Source: Halorussus marinus
GTDB lineage: Archaea; Halobacteriota; Halobacteria; Halobacteriales; Haladaptataceae
Assembly: GCF_004765795.1 (NCBI RefSeq)
Contig: NZ_SBIV01000001.1
Location: 62,001 to 126,000 of the forward strand
Reading direction: 5' to 3'
DNA: 64,000 bases
The notes beneath the pieces were generated by a model. It was not told where the DNA came from. It ran no database searches and saw only the letters and a program-made list of their open reading frames with translations. Below are positions 42,131-49,709 of the stretch, in pieces. The position numbers were made by a program, and so were the translations under genes. Every line of letters starts with the position of its first letter. Position 1 is the first letter of the stretch.

Positions 42131-42418
42131 CTGTAGACCAACTCCCGAACGCTCGCGCTTCCGAGAGCGGGGACGGTAATTTGAACTATCGAAAGTGACT
42201 CGATTGGCCGGACCACTTAGACGCCCTTATTAATAGATCCCATATAAAATTGTCGAGTAGTACACCCCGTCACGTCGAGACCACTCGATCGTCGCTCGGC
42301 GTCACTCGCGCTGACGCCGCGAACCGCCGGTGGGCGCGTACAGCCGGGTGCCGAAAGAGTCACTCGTTGGTCCGACGGCGCCGAGTGACGCCACCCGAAC
42401 GAGGAACCTACCGGACGA
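42131..42418. other. AT-rich gap with nothing recognised
   Basis: 288 bases between the glycosyltransferase-like fragment and a STAS-like gene. It contains an AT-rich patch (CATATAAAATT around 42241) that could be a promoter in either direction but has no plausible gene downstream. No repeats or RNA structures noticed. Confidence 0.5.
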
Positions 42419-42784
42419 CTACGCTTCGACCGCCCAGTCGAACGCCTCGTCGGGGTCGCTGAACGATCGAACGTCGGCCTGGTTCGCGTCGAGGTTCGCG
42501 TTGATCGCTCTGGACTTGATTCCCGGTGCGACGAGCGCGAGGCGGTCCACGCCGACGTCGTCGGCCGCCTGTGCCCACACTTCGGCGAAGTGCTCTTTGC
42601 TCTCGTCGTCGAGCAGGATTCCGTCGCCGAACTTCGTCACGGCCCCGTGGATATGGGACTGTCCCGCGAGGTCGATCCACTCGGCCTCGAACTCCTCGGA
42701 CTCGTCCGGATCGCCGTCCCAGTCGGTGATGTCCTGAATCAGCACGCCGTTTCGCTCCTCGTGGCTGTAATCTACGTCTCCCAT
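42419..42784 (-). CDS. SpoIIAA/STAS-like domain protein
   Basis: 121 residues from ATG 42784 (MGDVDYSHEERNGV). The layout (strand-helix, then HIHGAVTKFGDGILLDDESKEHFAEVW, VGVDRLALVAPGIKSRAINANLD and a closing DPDEAFDWAVEA) resembles the SpoIIAA-like STAS fold, seen in signalling and lipid-sensing proteins. No phosphoserine position is evident. A TATA-like CAAATAAAAA block 28 nt upstream supports the start. Confidence 0.65.
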   Translation of the reverse strand: MGDVDYSHEERNGVLIQDITDWDGDPDESEEFEAEWIDLAGQSHIHGAVTKFGDGILLDDESKEHFAEVWAQAADDVGVDRLALVAPGIKSRAINANLDANQADVRSFSDPDEAFDWAVEA

Positions 42785-42807
42785 CACACGGGTGTCGTGC
42801 GCAACTT

Positions 42808-42817
42808 CAAATAAAAA
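42808..42817 (-). promoter_or_regulatory. TATA box of the STAS-like gene
   Basis: The minus strand reads TTTTTATTTG, 24-33 nt before the ATG at 42784. Confidence 0.55.
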
Positions 42818-42854
42818 CTCGGGTCCGATTATACCAGGTGATACTTGCACCCAA

Positions 42855-42862
42855 TTCTTATG
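42855..42862 (+). promoter_or_regulatory. TATA-like box of the transducer gene
   Basis: TTCTTATG about 31 nt before the ATG at 42890, divergent from the STAS-like promoter. Confidence 0.4.
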
Positions 42863-42889
42863 CGACGCGTTTGCTTCCTACTAAACAGA

Positions 42890-44272
42890 ATGTCAGAGGC
42901 AACAAGCGGTGAGCGTGCGACCTACTTTTTGGACGTGGCGGATCGTGGGGACTCAGACGGGGAAAAGAGCCGCGACCAGTTACGCCGCGAGCGCGACGAG
43001 TGGCGTCACCTCTTCTCGCAACTGCTCGAACAGTTGCCCGAACCGGTGTGCAGCGTCGACACGGACGGCGTGGTTCGCCAGTCCAACGACGCCGCCGACA
43101 CGACGTTTCAGCACGCCACCGAGGACGGTGACGTTCAGACACTGGTCGACGCCACGACTCGCCCAGACGGCGGCCCCGACGAAGGCGACGACAGCGAGAC
43201 GCTCGTCGAGACTGCTCTGGACACCGGGGCGGCGGCGAGGTGCGACGCGGCCCGGAAGGTCTCGGACCCGACGGGCGACCGCTGGGTGCGGCCGGTGGCG
43301 GTCCCGCTGGAGACCCTCGACGGGGAGTCGGTCGGCGCGGTCCAGATCGCCCCGGAGGTCACCGAGCTCGTCGAGAACCGAGACAGGGCCGCCGACGCGG
43401 TGGAACTGATGGTCGACGAGATCCCGTTCCTGGTCGAGCGATTGGAGGAGGACTTCGAGGAGGTCGTCGACCACCTCGAATCGACGGCCGCCACGACCGA
43501 CGAACAGAACGACAAGATGGGCCAGATCAGCGACGAGATCTCGACGCTCAGCGCGAGCGTCGAGGAGGTGGCCGCCACGACCGATCAGGTGGCCTCGACG
43601 AGCCAGGAGACCCGCGACCTCGCCGTCGAGAGCCGGGAGGAGGCAGACGAGGTGATCGACGTCCTGAACACGGTCCGGAACTCGGGCGGGGAGATGGTCG
43701 AGGACGTCGAACGTCTGAACGAGACGGTCGACGAGATCGACTCGGTGCTCGAAGTGATCAACGACATCGCCGACCGAACGAACGTCCTCGCGCTCAACGC
43801 CTCGATCGAGGCCGCGCGTGCGGGGGAGGCCGGCGAGGGCTTTGCGGTCGTCGCCGAGGAGGTGAAGTCGCTCGCCGAGCAGTCCCAGGAACAGGCCGCC
43901 GAGATCGAAGAGTTGATCGCCGACGTCGAAACGAAGGCCGCGAACACGATCGAGGGCGTTACCGAGACCTACAGCGAACTCGAAGAGGGGATCGAAAGCA
44001 CCGAGACCGTGATGGATCGGCTCACGGACATCGTCGACGCGACCGAGAAGACCGCCGACGGCGTCACGGAAGTCTCGAAGGTGACCGAGGATCAGGCTAC
44101 CTCGATCGAGCAGGTCGCGGCGGTGGTCGACGAGCTATCGGAGACGACCGCCAGCCTCGCCTCGGACTCGACGATGATCTACGAGGCGAGCCAGTACCAG
44201 CACGAGGTCATCGACGACATCCAGGCCGAACTGACGAACGCCGCCGAACTGGTCGACGAGACCGACGAGTAA
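42890..44272 (+). CDS. soluble methyl-accepting chemotaxis transducer with PAS-like domain
   Basis: 460 residues from ATG 42890. Residues about 40-170 form a PAS-like sensor ([18 protein letters not shown], then [19 protein letters not shown]). The rest is an MCP signalling domain: long coiled coils joined at the hairpin [20 protein letters not shown] (about 300-320), where CheA and CheW bind. There is no transmembrane helix, so this is a cytosolic transducer of the haloarchaeal Htr class. No methylation or flagellar genes are adjacent. Confidence 0.92.
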   Translation: MSEATSGERATYFLDVADRGDSDGEKSRDQLRRERDEWRHLFSQLLEQLPEPVCSVDTDGVVRQSNDAADTTFQHATEDGDVQTLVDATTRPDGGPDEGDDSETLVETALDTGAAARCDAARKVSDPTGDRWVRPVAVPLETLDGESVGAVQIAPEVTELVENRDRAADAVELMVDEIPFLVERLEEDFEEVVDHLESTAATTDEQNDKMGQISDEISTLSASVEEVAATTDQVASTSQETRDLAVESREEADEVIDVLNTVRNSGGEMVEDVERLNETVDEIDSVLEVINDIADRTNVLALNASIEAARAGEAGEGFAVVAEEVKSLAEQSQEQAAEIEELIADVETKAANTIEGVTETYSELEEGIESTETVMDRLTDIVDATEKTADGVTEVSKVTEDQATSIEQVAAVVDELSETTASLASDSTMIYEASQYQHEVIDDIQAELTNAAELVDETDE

Positions 44273-44465
44273 CCGGTCGAGTTCGCCGTCGATCGGATCT
44301 CGCTGGCGGACGCCCCGTATCTGGGATCCCGAGCGACGTGCCGGACGACTTCTCGTTGCCTCGCGTCGGATTCGCCGCGACGCCTCGGAGTCGCCGACTG
44401 CCGCCACCGAAAGGAATATGTCCGAATGCCTGCCTGTTTCACGAACGATTGAGGATGAGTACCAC

Positions 44466-46061
44466 ATGCCGCGACTGACCGGCGGAGAGGCGGTCGTCGC
44501 ACAGCTCGAGCGGGAGGGCGTCGACGTCGCGTTCGGGATCCCGGGTGTGCACACGCTCGACGTCTACGACCCGCTCCTCGACAGCGACATCGACCACGTC
44601 ACGACCCGCCACGAACAGGGCGCCGGCTTCATGGCCGACGGGTACGCCCGAACGACCGGACGGATCGGGGTCGCGCTGGTCATCACCGGCCCCGGGCTGA
44701 CGAACGCCGCGACGCCGATCGGGCAGGCCTACTCGGACTCCTCGCCGTTGCTCGTCGTCTCCAGCCAGAACGAGACCAACGAGGACGGGCGGGGGAAAGG
44801 CTACCTCCACGAGCTCAAAGACCAGCAGGGCGCGATGGAAAGCATCGCGGCTTACAGCGAGCAGGTGACGCGGGTCGCCGACGTCCCCGAGGCGATCTCG
44901 GACGCTGTCGAGTACCTCCGGACCCGTCGGCCCCGTCCCGTCCACGTCCAGATCCCGACCGACGTGCTGGCCCGCGAAGAACGGGTCGAACTCGCGGCGC
45001 CTGTCGGCGAGCCGTCTCCCGACCCGGTCGACGAGACCCGGCTCGCGGCGGCGGTCGACCGGCTCGCGGAGGCCGACCGGCCGCTACTCGTGGTCGGCGG
45101 CGGCGCGTCCGGTGCGGCCGACGCGGTCCGCCGGCTCGTCGACGCCGCCGGCGTCCCGGTCGTCTCGACGGTCGCGGGCAAGGGCGTCGTCCCGGCCGAC
45201 CACCCGCTCGCGCTCGGGGCGACCACCGGTCGCGAGCCGGTCGCCGAGTTCGTCGAGTCCCGGGACCTCGCGATCGCGATCGGCACCGAACTCAGTCCCC
45301 GGGAGTTCGAGTCGGTCGACCTGCCCGAAACCCTCGTCCAGATCGACATCGACTACCGAACCCTCGGCAAGACCTACCCGACCGAGGTCGGCATCGTCGC
45401 CGACGCGGCGGCGGCGGTCCCCGAGCTCGCCGACCGCGTCGAATCGAGGGGCGTCGAGTTCGGCGACGACCAGCGCGAGGCGGTCGCCGACCTCCGGGCG
45501 CGTATCGAGTTGGGGCCCGACGACCGCGACGGCCGCCACCGGATCCTCGCGGCGCTCCGGGCGGCGCTCGACGACGACGCGGTGGTCGTCAACGACATGA
45601 CGAAGGTGTCGTACGCGGCGTCGAGCGAGTTCCCCGTCCGCGAGCCCGACACCTTTCTGTTCCCCCGGGGGTTCGGGACGCTCGGGTTCGGGCCGCCCGC
45701 GGCGTTCGGCGCGGCGGTCGGCTCGCCCGACACGCAGGTCGTCGGGCTGGTCGGCGACGGCGGGTTCCTGTTCACGGTACAGGCGCTCGCGACCGCAGTC
45801 AAGCACGACCTCGCGGTGCCGATCGTGGTCGTCAACGACGACTGCTACGGCGTCCTCGAAGAGATCCAGGCGCGAGACTACGACGGCCGGATCGTCGGGA
45901 CCGACATCGAGAACCCCGAGTTCGTCCCGCTGGCCCGGGCGTTCGGCGCCGCCGCCGAGCGGGTCGACGCCGACGCGGTCGAGACGGAGTTGCCCGCCGC
46001 GCTGGAGGCGGCGTTCGCGCGCGACCGACCGACGGTCGTCGAGATACCGGTCGACTTCTGA
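44466..46061 (+). CDS. thiamine-diphosphate enzyme, probable 2-ketoarginine decarboxylase (AruI-like)
   Basis: 531 residues with three TPP domains. The catalytic glutamate is E50 in HVTTRHEQGAGFMADGYAR; the TPP-Mg site is GDGGFLFTVQALATAV near residue 429 with the final ND motif in VVNDDCYG. The FGIPGVHTLDVY start, the RHEQGAGFMADGYARTTG block and ITGPGLTNAATPIGQAYSDS agree, from memory, better with 5-guanidino-2-oxopentanoate decarboxylases (AruI) than with acetolactate synthases. It would convert 2-ketoarginine to 4-guanidinobutyraldehyde. An aminotransferase follows after 9 bp, as aruH pairs with aruI in Pseudomonas. Confidence 0.8.
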   Translation: MPRLTGGEAVVAQLEREGVDVAFGIPGVHTLDVYDPLLDSDIDHVTTRHEQGAGFMADGYARTTGRIGVALVITGPGLTNAATPIGQAYSDSSPLLVVSSQNETNEDGRGKGYLHELKDQQGAMESIAAYSEQVTRVADVPEAISDAVEYLRTRRPRPVHVQIPTDVLAREERVELAAPVGEPSPDPVDETRLAAAVDRLAEADRPLLVVGGGASGAADAVRRLVDAAGVPVVSTVAGKGVVPADHPLALGATTGREPVAEFVESRDLAIAIGTELSPREFESVDLPETLVQIDIDYRTLGKTYPTEVGIVADAAAAVPELADRVESRGVEFGDDQREAVADLRARIELGPDDRDGRHRILAALRAALDDDAVVVNDMTKVSYAASSEFPVREPDTFLFPRGFGTLGFGPPAAFGAAVGSPDTQVVGLVGDGGFLFTVQALATAVKHDLAVPIVVVNDDCYGVLEEIQARDYDGRIVGTDIENPEFVPLARAFGAAAERVDADAVETELPAALEAAFARDRPTVVEIPVDF

Positions 46062-46070
46062 ACTACACAC

Positions 46071-47294
46071 ATGCAAGACAACGAGCGGACGGGTGCGTTC
46101 GATCACCTGTTCACCGAGACTGTACGAGACGGACTGAACGAAGAGGGGTACGGAAGCTGGCGGTCGATAAAGGCCCCCGGTGCGGTGTCGCTGAGCTTCG
46201 GCTTTCCATTCCCCGAATCGTTCCCCGAGGACCAGCTCGTCGCGGCCGCCGAGGCCGTGTTCGAACAAGAGGGCGAGCGCGCGCTCCAGTACGGCGGCGG
46301 CGAGTACGTCGACCGTCTCACCGAAACGGTCGTCGAGCGCGAGCGCGAGCGAGGCATCGACTGCGACGAGGAGAACGTCCTGTTGACGAACGGCTCGACC
46401 CACGCGATCGACGTGGTCTGTCACACGTTCCTCGAACGCGGCGACGAGGTGTTCGTGGAGGCGCCGACGTTCATGGGCGCGCTCAAGTTGTTCGCGAACT
46501 ACGGCGTCGACGTGACCGGCTTCGAGGCCGACGCCGACGGCCTCGACGTCGACGCGCTCGCGGCGGAGCTAGACGCCCGGCGGGCCGACGGCCGGCCCCT
46601 CCCGAAACTGCTGTACACCATCCCGACCTTCCAGAACCCCGGCGGGACCACCATGTCGCGCCCGCGCCGCGAGCGCCTCCTGGAGCTGGCCGAGGAGTAC
46701 GACTTCGTCGTGCTCGAAGACGACGCCTACGACGACCTGCGGTACCGCGGCGAGCCCGTGGCGCCGCTCGCGGCGCTCGACGACTCCGGCCGGGTGGTCC
46801 GGGTCAACACGTTCTCGAAGACCATCGCGCCCGGGGTCCGGACGGGATGGGTGCTCGCCGACGCGGAACCGCTTGCCGAGATCACCCGGATGCGGGCCGG
46901 CGGGACCAACACGTTCACCCAGAGCGTGCTCGGGCGCTACTGCGCCGAGGGTCGCTTCGAGGCCGACGTCGAGGAGCTCCGGGCGGCCTACGAGCGCCGG
47001 TGTGATCACATGCTCGACCTGCTCGACGAACACATGCCGCCGGGCGCCGAATGGACCGAGCCAAACGGCGGCTTTTTCGTCTGGGTCGAACTCCCCGAGG
47101 GGATCGACGCCGAGGCGCTGCTCCCGACCGCCGCCGACGAGGGGGTCACCTACCTCCCGGGCGAGCAGTTCTTCCCGGACGACGGCGGCGAGAACTGCCT
47201 CCGGCTCTCGTTCAGCCACGTCTCGCTCGACGAGATGGAGCGGGGAATCCGGGCGCTGGCCCGAGCGACCGAGTCGACGCTGGCGGACCACTGA
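46071..47294 (+). CDS. class I/II PLP aminotransferase
   Basis: 407 residues. PLP lysine is K250 in VNTFSKTIAPGVRTGW; the DDAYDD segment supplies the aspartate that pairs with the pyridine nitrogen; YTIPTFQNPGGTTMS is the substrate-phosphate region of the 2-aminoadipate/MocR-like aminotransferase subgroup. No DNA-binding domain precedes it. Nine bp separates it from the decarboxylase, indicating an operon; a role as arginine:pyruvate transaminase is inferred from that partner. Confidence 0.9.
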   Translation: MQDNERTGAFDHLFTETVRDGLNEEGYGSWRSIKAPGAVSLSFGFPFPESFPEDQLVAAAEAVFEQEGERALQYGGGEYVDRLTETVVERERERGIDCDEENVLLTNGSTHAIDVVCHTFLERGDEVFVEAPTFMGALKLFANYGVDVTGFEADADGLDVDALAAELDARRADGRPLPKLLYTIPTFQNPGGTTMSRPRRERLLELAEEYDFVVLEDDAYDDLRYRGEPVAPLAALDDSGRVVRVNTFSKTIAPGVRTGWVLADAEPLAEITRMRAGGTNTFTQSVLGRYCAEGRFEADVEELRAAYERRCDHMLDLLDEHMPPGAEWTEPNGGFFVWVELPEGIDAEALLPTAADEGVTYLPGEQFFPDDGGENCLRLSFSHVSLDEMERGIRALARATESTLADH

Positions 47295-47341
47295 GTCGGC
47301 GACGGTCCGGGAAAACCGGACGCCTACCGGGGCGACGCATA

Positions 47342-47348
47342 GATTTAT
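47342..47348 (+). promoter_or_regulatory. TATA-like box of the deiminase-like gene
   Basis: GATTTAT lies about 30 nt before the GTG at 47376, suggesting a separate leaderless promoter despite being in the cluster. Confidence 0.45.
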
Positions 47349-47375
47349 GCCATCCTACGGACACGTACGCCCATC

Positions 47376-48626
47376 GTGACACACCACTCCGCAACGGCCG
47401 AGTACGACGCGCTGAACGCGGTCCGGGTCCACACGCCCGGCCCCGAACTGCTGACCGGGAGCCTCGACCCCGAGCGATCGCTGTTCTTCGAGCCGGTGGC
47501 GCCCGAACGTGCCCGCCGGGAACACCGACGCCTGATCGAGACCTTCGAGCGTGCGGGCGTCGAGGTCCACCAGCTCGCCGACGACCTCGCCGCGGCCGGA
47601 GCGCTCGACGAGCTGGTCCGAGAGGTCGCGGCCGCGACCGAGTCGACGCCGGGGGACGTCCGCCCGATTCCGGACGTCGACGCCGTCCTCGATGCGTTCG
47701 ACGCCCGCGAGAAGCTCGGGCTGGTGTTGAGCCGCCCGCGATTGCTCGACCGCGACGCCGGGGCGGGCGAGGCCAACTGGTGGGGCCGGTCGGCCGAGTC
47801 GACGGTCGCCGACGTCCGCTTCGAGCGCCCGATCTCGAACATGTACTTCCAGCGCGACCACAACCTGCTCGGCGACGAGGGGCCGATCGTCGCCAACATG
47901 TACGACGCGGTCCGCCAGCCCGAGATCCCGCTGGTCCGGACCGCGTGGGAGGGCGTCGGGGCCGACGTCGCCCATCAGGTGACCGACGAACCAATCGAGG
48001 GCGGGGACTTCGTACCGGCCGGCGACTTCGCGCTGGTAGGCACCTCGGCGGTGGTCGACGGCGAGGAGGAGATCCTCCGGACCAGCTACGCCGCCGGCGA
48101 ACAGTTGCTCGACGCCGGGGCGATCGGGTTCGAGGAGGTCGGACTGGTGCGTGCGCCCCTCGAAGCCGGCCGGGCGATGGCCGAGGAGTACGGCACCGGC
48201 TCGCGGGTCCTCCACCTCGACGGGTGGCTCAACGTCGCGGCTGAGGGGCTGGCGGTCACCCGCGAGCGCCTCGCGGCCGCCGCCGAGGTCGACGTCTACG
48301 AGCGCCGCGGCGACGAGTACCGCCGGCGCGAAACCACGACGGTGCTGTCGTACCTCGACGAGAAGGGCTACGACACGATCAATCCCGACTGGCTCGAACG
48401 CTGGCCGACGAACTTCCTGACCGTCGACGACGGGACGGTGGTCGCGATCTACCGCGACGACGCCGAGGGGACCGGCGAGTACCGCCCCGAGCGCAACCAC
48501 ACCATCGAGGCGCTGAAAGAACGAGGCGTCGAGGTGTTGCCCGACGGTACCGGCCTCCTGCCGAGCGCGCTCACCGCCGGCGGCGGCGGGGTCCACTGCA
48601 TGACGACGCCGCTGTCGCGGGGGTAG
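47376..48626 (+). CDS. arginine deiminase-fold enzyme (guanidine-modifying superfamily)
   Basis: 416 residues from GTG 47376. Catalytic residues of the superfamily are in place: E208 and D211 in PIEGGDFV, H280 in VLHLDGWLN and the nucleophile C408 in GGVHCMTTPLSR at the C-terminus, with ISNMYFQRDHN in the N-terminal part. In arginine deiminases this fold hydrolyses arginine to citrulline and ammonia. Here the gene follows a predicted 2-ketoarginine route, so arginine, 2-ketoarginine or guanidinobutyrate are candidate substrates. It has its own promoter. Confidence 0.87.
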   Translation: MTHHSATAEYDALNAVRVHTPGPELLTGSLDPERSLFFEPVAPERARREHRRLIETFERAGVEVHQLADDLAAAGALDELVREVAAATESTPGDVRPIPDVDAVLDAFDAREKLGLVLSRPRLLDRDAGAGEANWWGRSAESTVADVRFERPISNMYFQRDHNLLGDEGPIVANMYDAVRQPEIPLVRTAWEGVGADVAHQVTDEPIEGGDFVPAGDFALVGTSAVVDGEEEILRTSYAAGEQLLDAGAIGFEEVGLVRAPLEAGRAMAEEYGTGSRVLHLDGWLNVAAEGLAVTRERLAAAAEVDVYERRGDEYRRRETTTVLSYLDEKGYDTINPDWLERWPTNFLTVDDGTVVAIYRDDAEGTGEYRPERNHTIEALKERGVEVLPDGTGLLPSALTAGGGGVHCMTTPLSRG

Positions 48627-48659
48627 CCGCGTCGCCGACGCATCGATTTGTTTCGTGAC

Positions 48660-49709
48660 TCATTCGCCGATCCCCCGAGTCGCGACCAGCCGCCGGAGCG
48701 CGGCGTAGCCGGCGAGCCCACAGACCACGTAGGCGGCCACCATCGCGCGGGTGAGCGGCTGTGGACTGCCGATGGCGAGTTTCGCCACGGTGTTCGCGGG
48801 CGGTTCGGGCAGGAGGTAGGTGGCGCTGAACACGACCAGAATCCCCATCGAGAAGAGGAACTGGGCCTGTTTGCGGTCGCGGAACCGGAGCGCGGCGAAC
48901 GCCCCCATCGCGACCACGCCGACCGAGAAGCCGGTTACGACCAGCAGAATCTCAGCGACGTTCGAGATGTCGGTCCCGTTGAGCGACAGCAGGGCCAGCC
49001 ACGCGCCCGCCTGGAGCGGCGCGAGCGCGCCCATCGCCGCCAGCTTCCCGTCGACGATGTCGGTGGCGGTCAGCGGCGTCACCCGGAGGAGTTCGAGCGT
49101 CCCGCGGTCGTACTCCTCGGCGATGGCGTCGACCGCGACGCTCCCGCTGAGAAACACCGGCAGGAACATCAACAGCGGGAGCAACACGGTGTAAGTGAAC
49201 CCGAAGTACGGGCTCGACTCGCCGTCGCGGGGCAGATCGATCGGCGTCCGTTCGAGTTGGGCCCGGAGGCGCTTCCGCTCGGCGCGCTCGAAGGCGTCGA
49301 GGGCGTCTCGGACCTGCGTCACGACCAGCGTGGTCCGGATGTTGCCGTCGGGGACGACCGCCTCCACGTCGGCCTGTCCGCTCGGGAGCCGGTCGACGTA
49401 GAGGACGGCGTGAACCTCACCACCGCGGAACGCGTCCATCGCCGAGCCGTAACTGCCGTACTCGACGGCCCGCCAGCCGCCCTCGCGCTCGATGACGGGC
49501 GCGATATCGTCGCCGGCCTCACCGGTCACCGCGAACTCGACGACGAACCCCTCCGAGACCGACCCGGGGTCGTACAGCGAGACGAGCCCGACCGCGAGGA
49601 ACGACGAGAACGCCGCGATGAAAAGCTGGATCAGGATCGCGAGCACGATGGTCTTCTCGCTCCGGAGCGACGCCAGCTCCCGGCGCGCGACCGTCAGGCG
49701 CTTACCCAA
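48660..49709 (-). CDS. ABC-2 type transporter permease
   Basis: 349 residues with six membrane helices: one near the N-terminus (KTIVLAILIQLFIAAFSS), then a large extracytoplasmic domain (about 40-165), and five helices ending near VCGLAGYAALRRLV. Typical ABC-2 exporter permease (NatB-like), with DAIAEEYDRGTLELLRVTPL, the coupling-helix loop that meets the ATPase. It overlaps the large permease fusion gene by 8 bp and forms the end of a three-gene export operon. Confidence 0.9.
   Translation of the reverse strand: MGKRLTVARRELASLRSEKTIVLAILIQLFIAAFSSFLAVGLVSLYDPGSVSEGFVVEFAVTGEAGDDIAPVIEREGGWRAVEYGSYGSAMDAFRGGEVHAVLYVDRLPSGQADVEAVVPDGNIRTTLVVTQVRDALDAFERAERKRLRAQLERTPIDLPRDGESSPYFGFTYTVLLPLLMFLPVFLSGSVAVDAIAEEYDRGTLELLRVTPLTATDIVDGKLAAMGALAPLQAGAWLALLSLNGTDISNVAEILLVVTGFSVGVVAMGAFAALRFRDRKQAQFLFSMGILVVFSATYLLPEPPANTVAKLAIGSPQPLTRAMVAAYVVCGLAGYAALRRLVATRGIGE

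Noticed and set aside
42131-42200. A tRNA-like T-arm in the gap after the glycosyltransferase fragment
   Set aside because: TAGTTCAAATTACC on the minus strand looks T-loop-like, but no stems close around it.
44466-46061. Acetolactate synthase large subunit
   Set aside because: No small regulatory subunit or branched-chain genes adjoin, and the N-terminal signature fits ketoarginine decarboxylase better. Not fully excluded.
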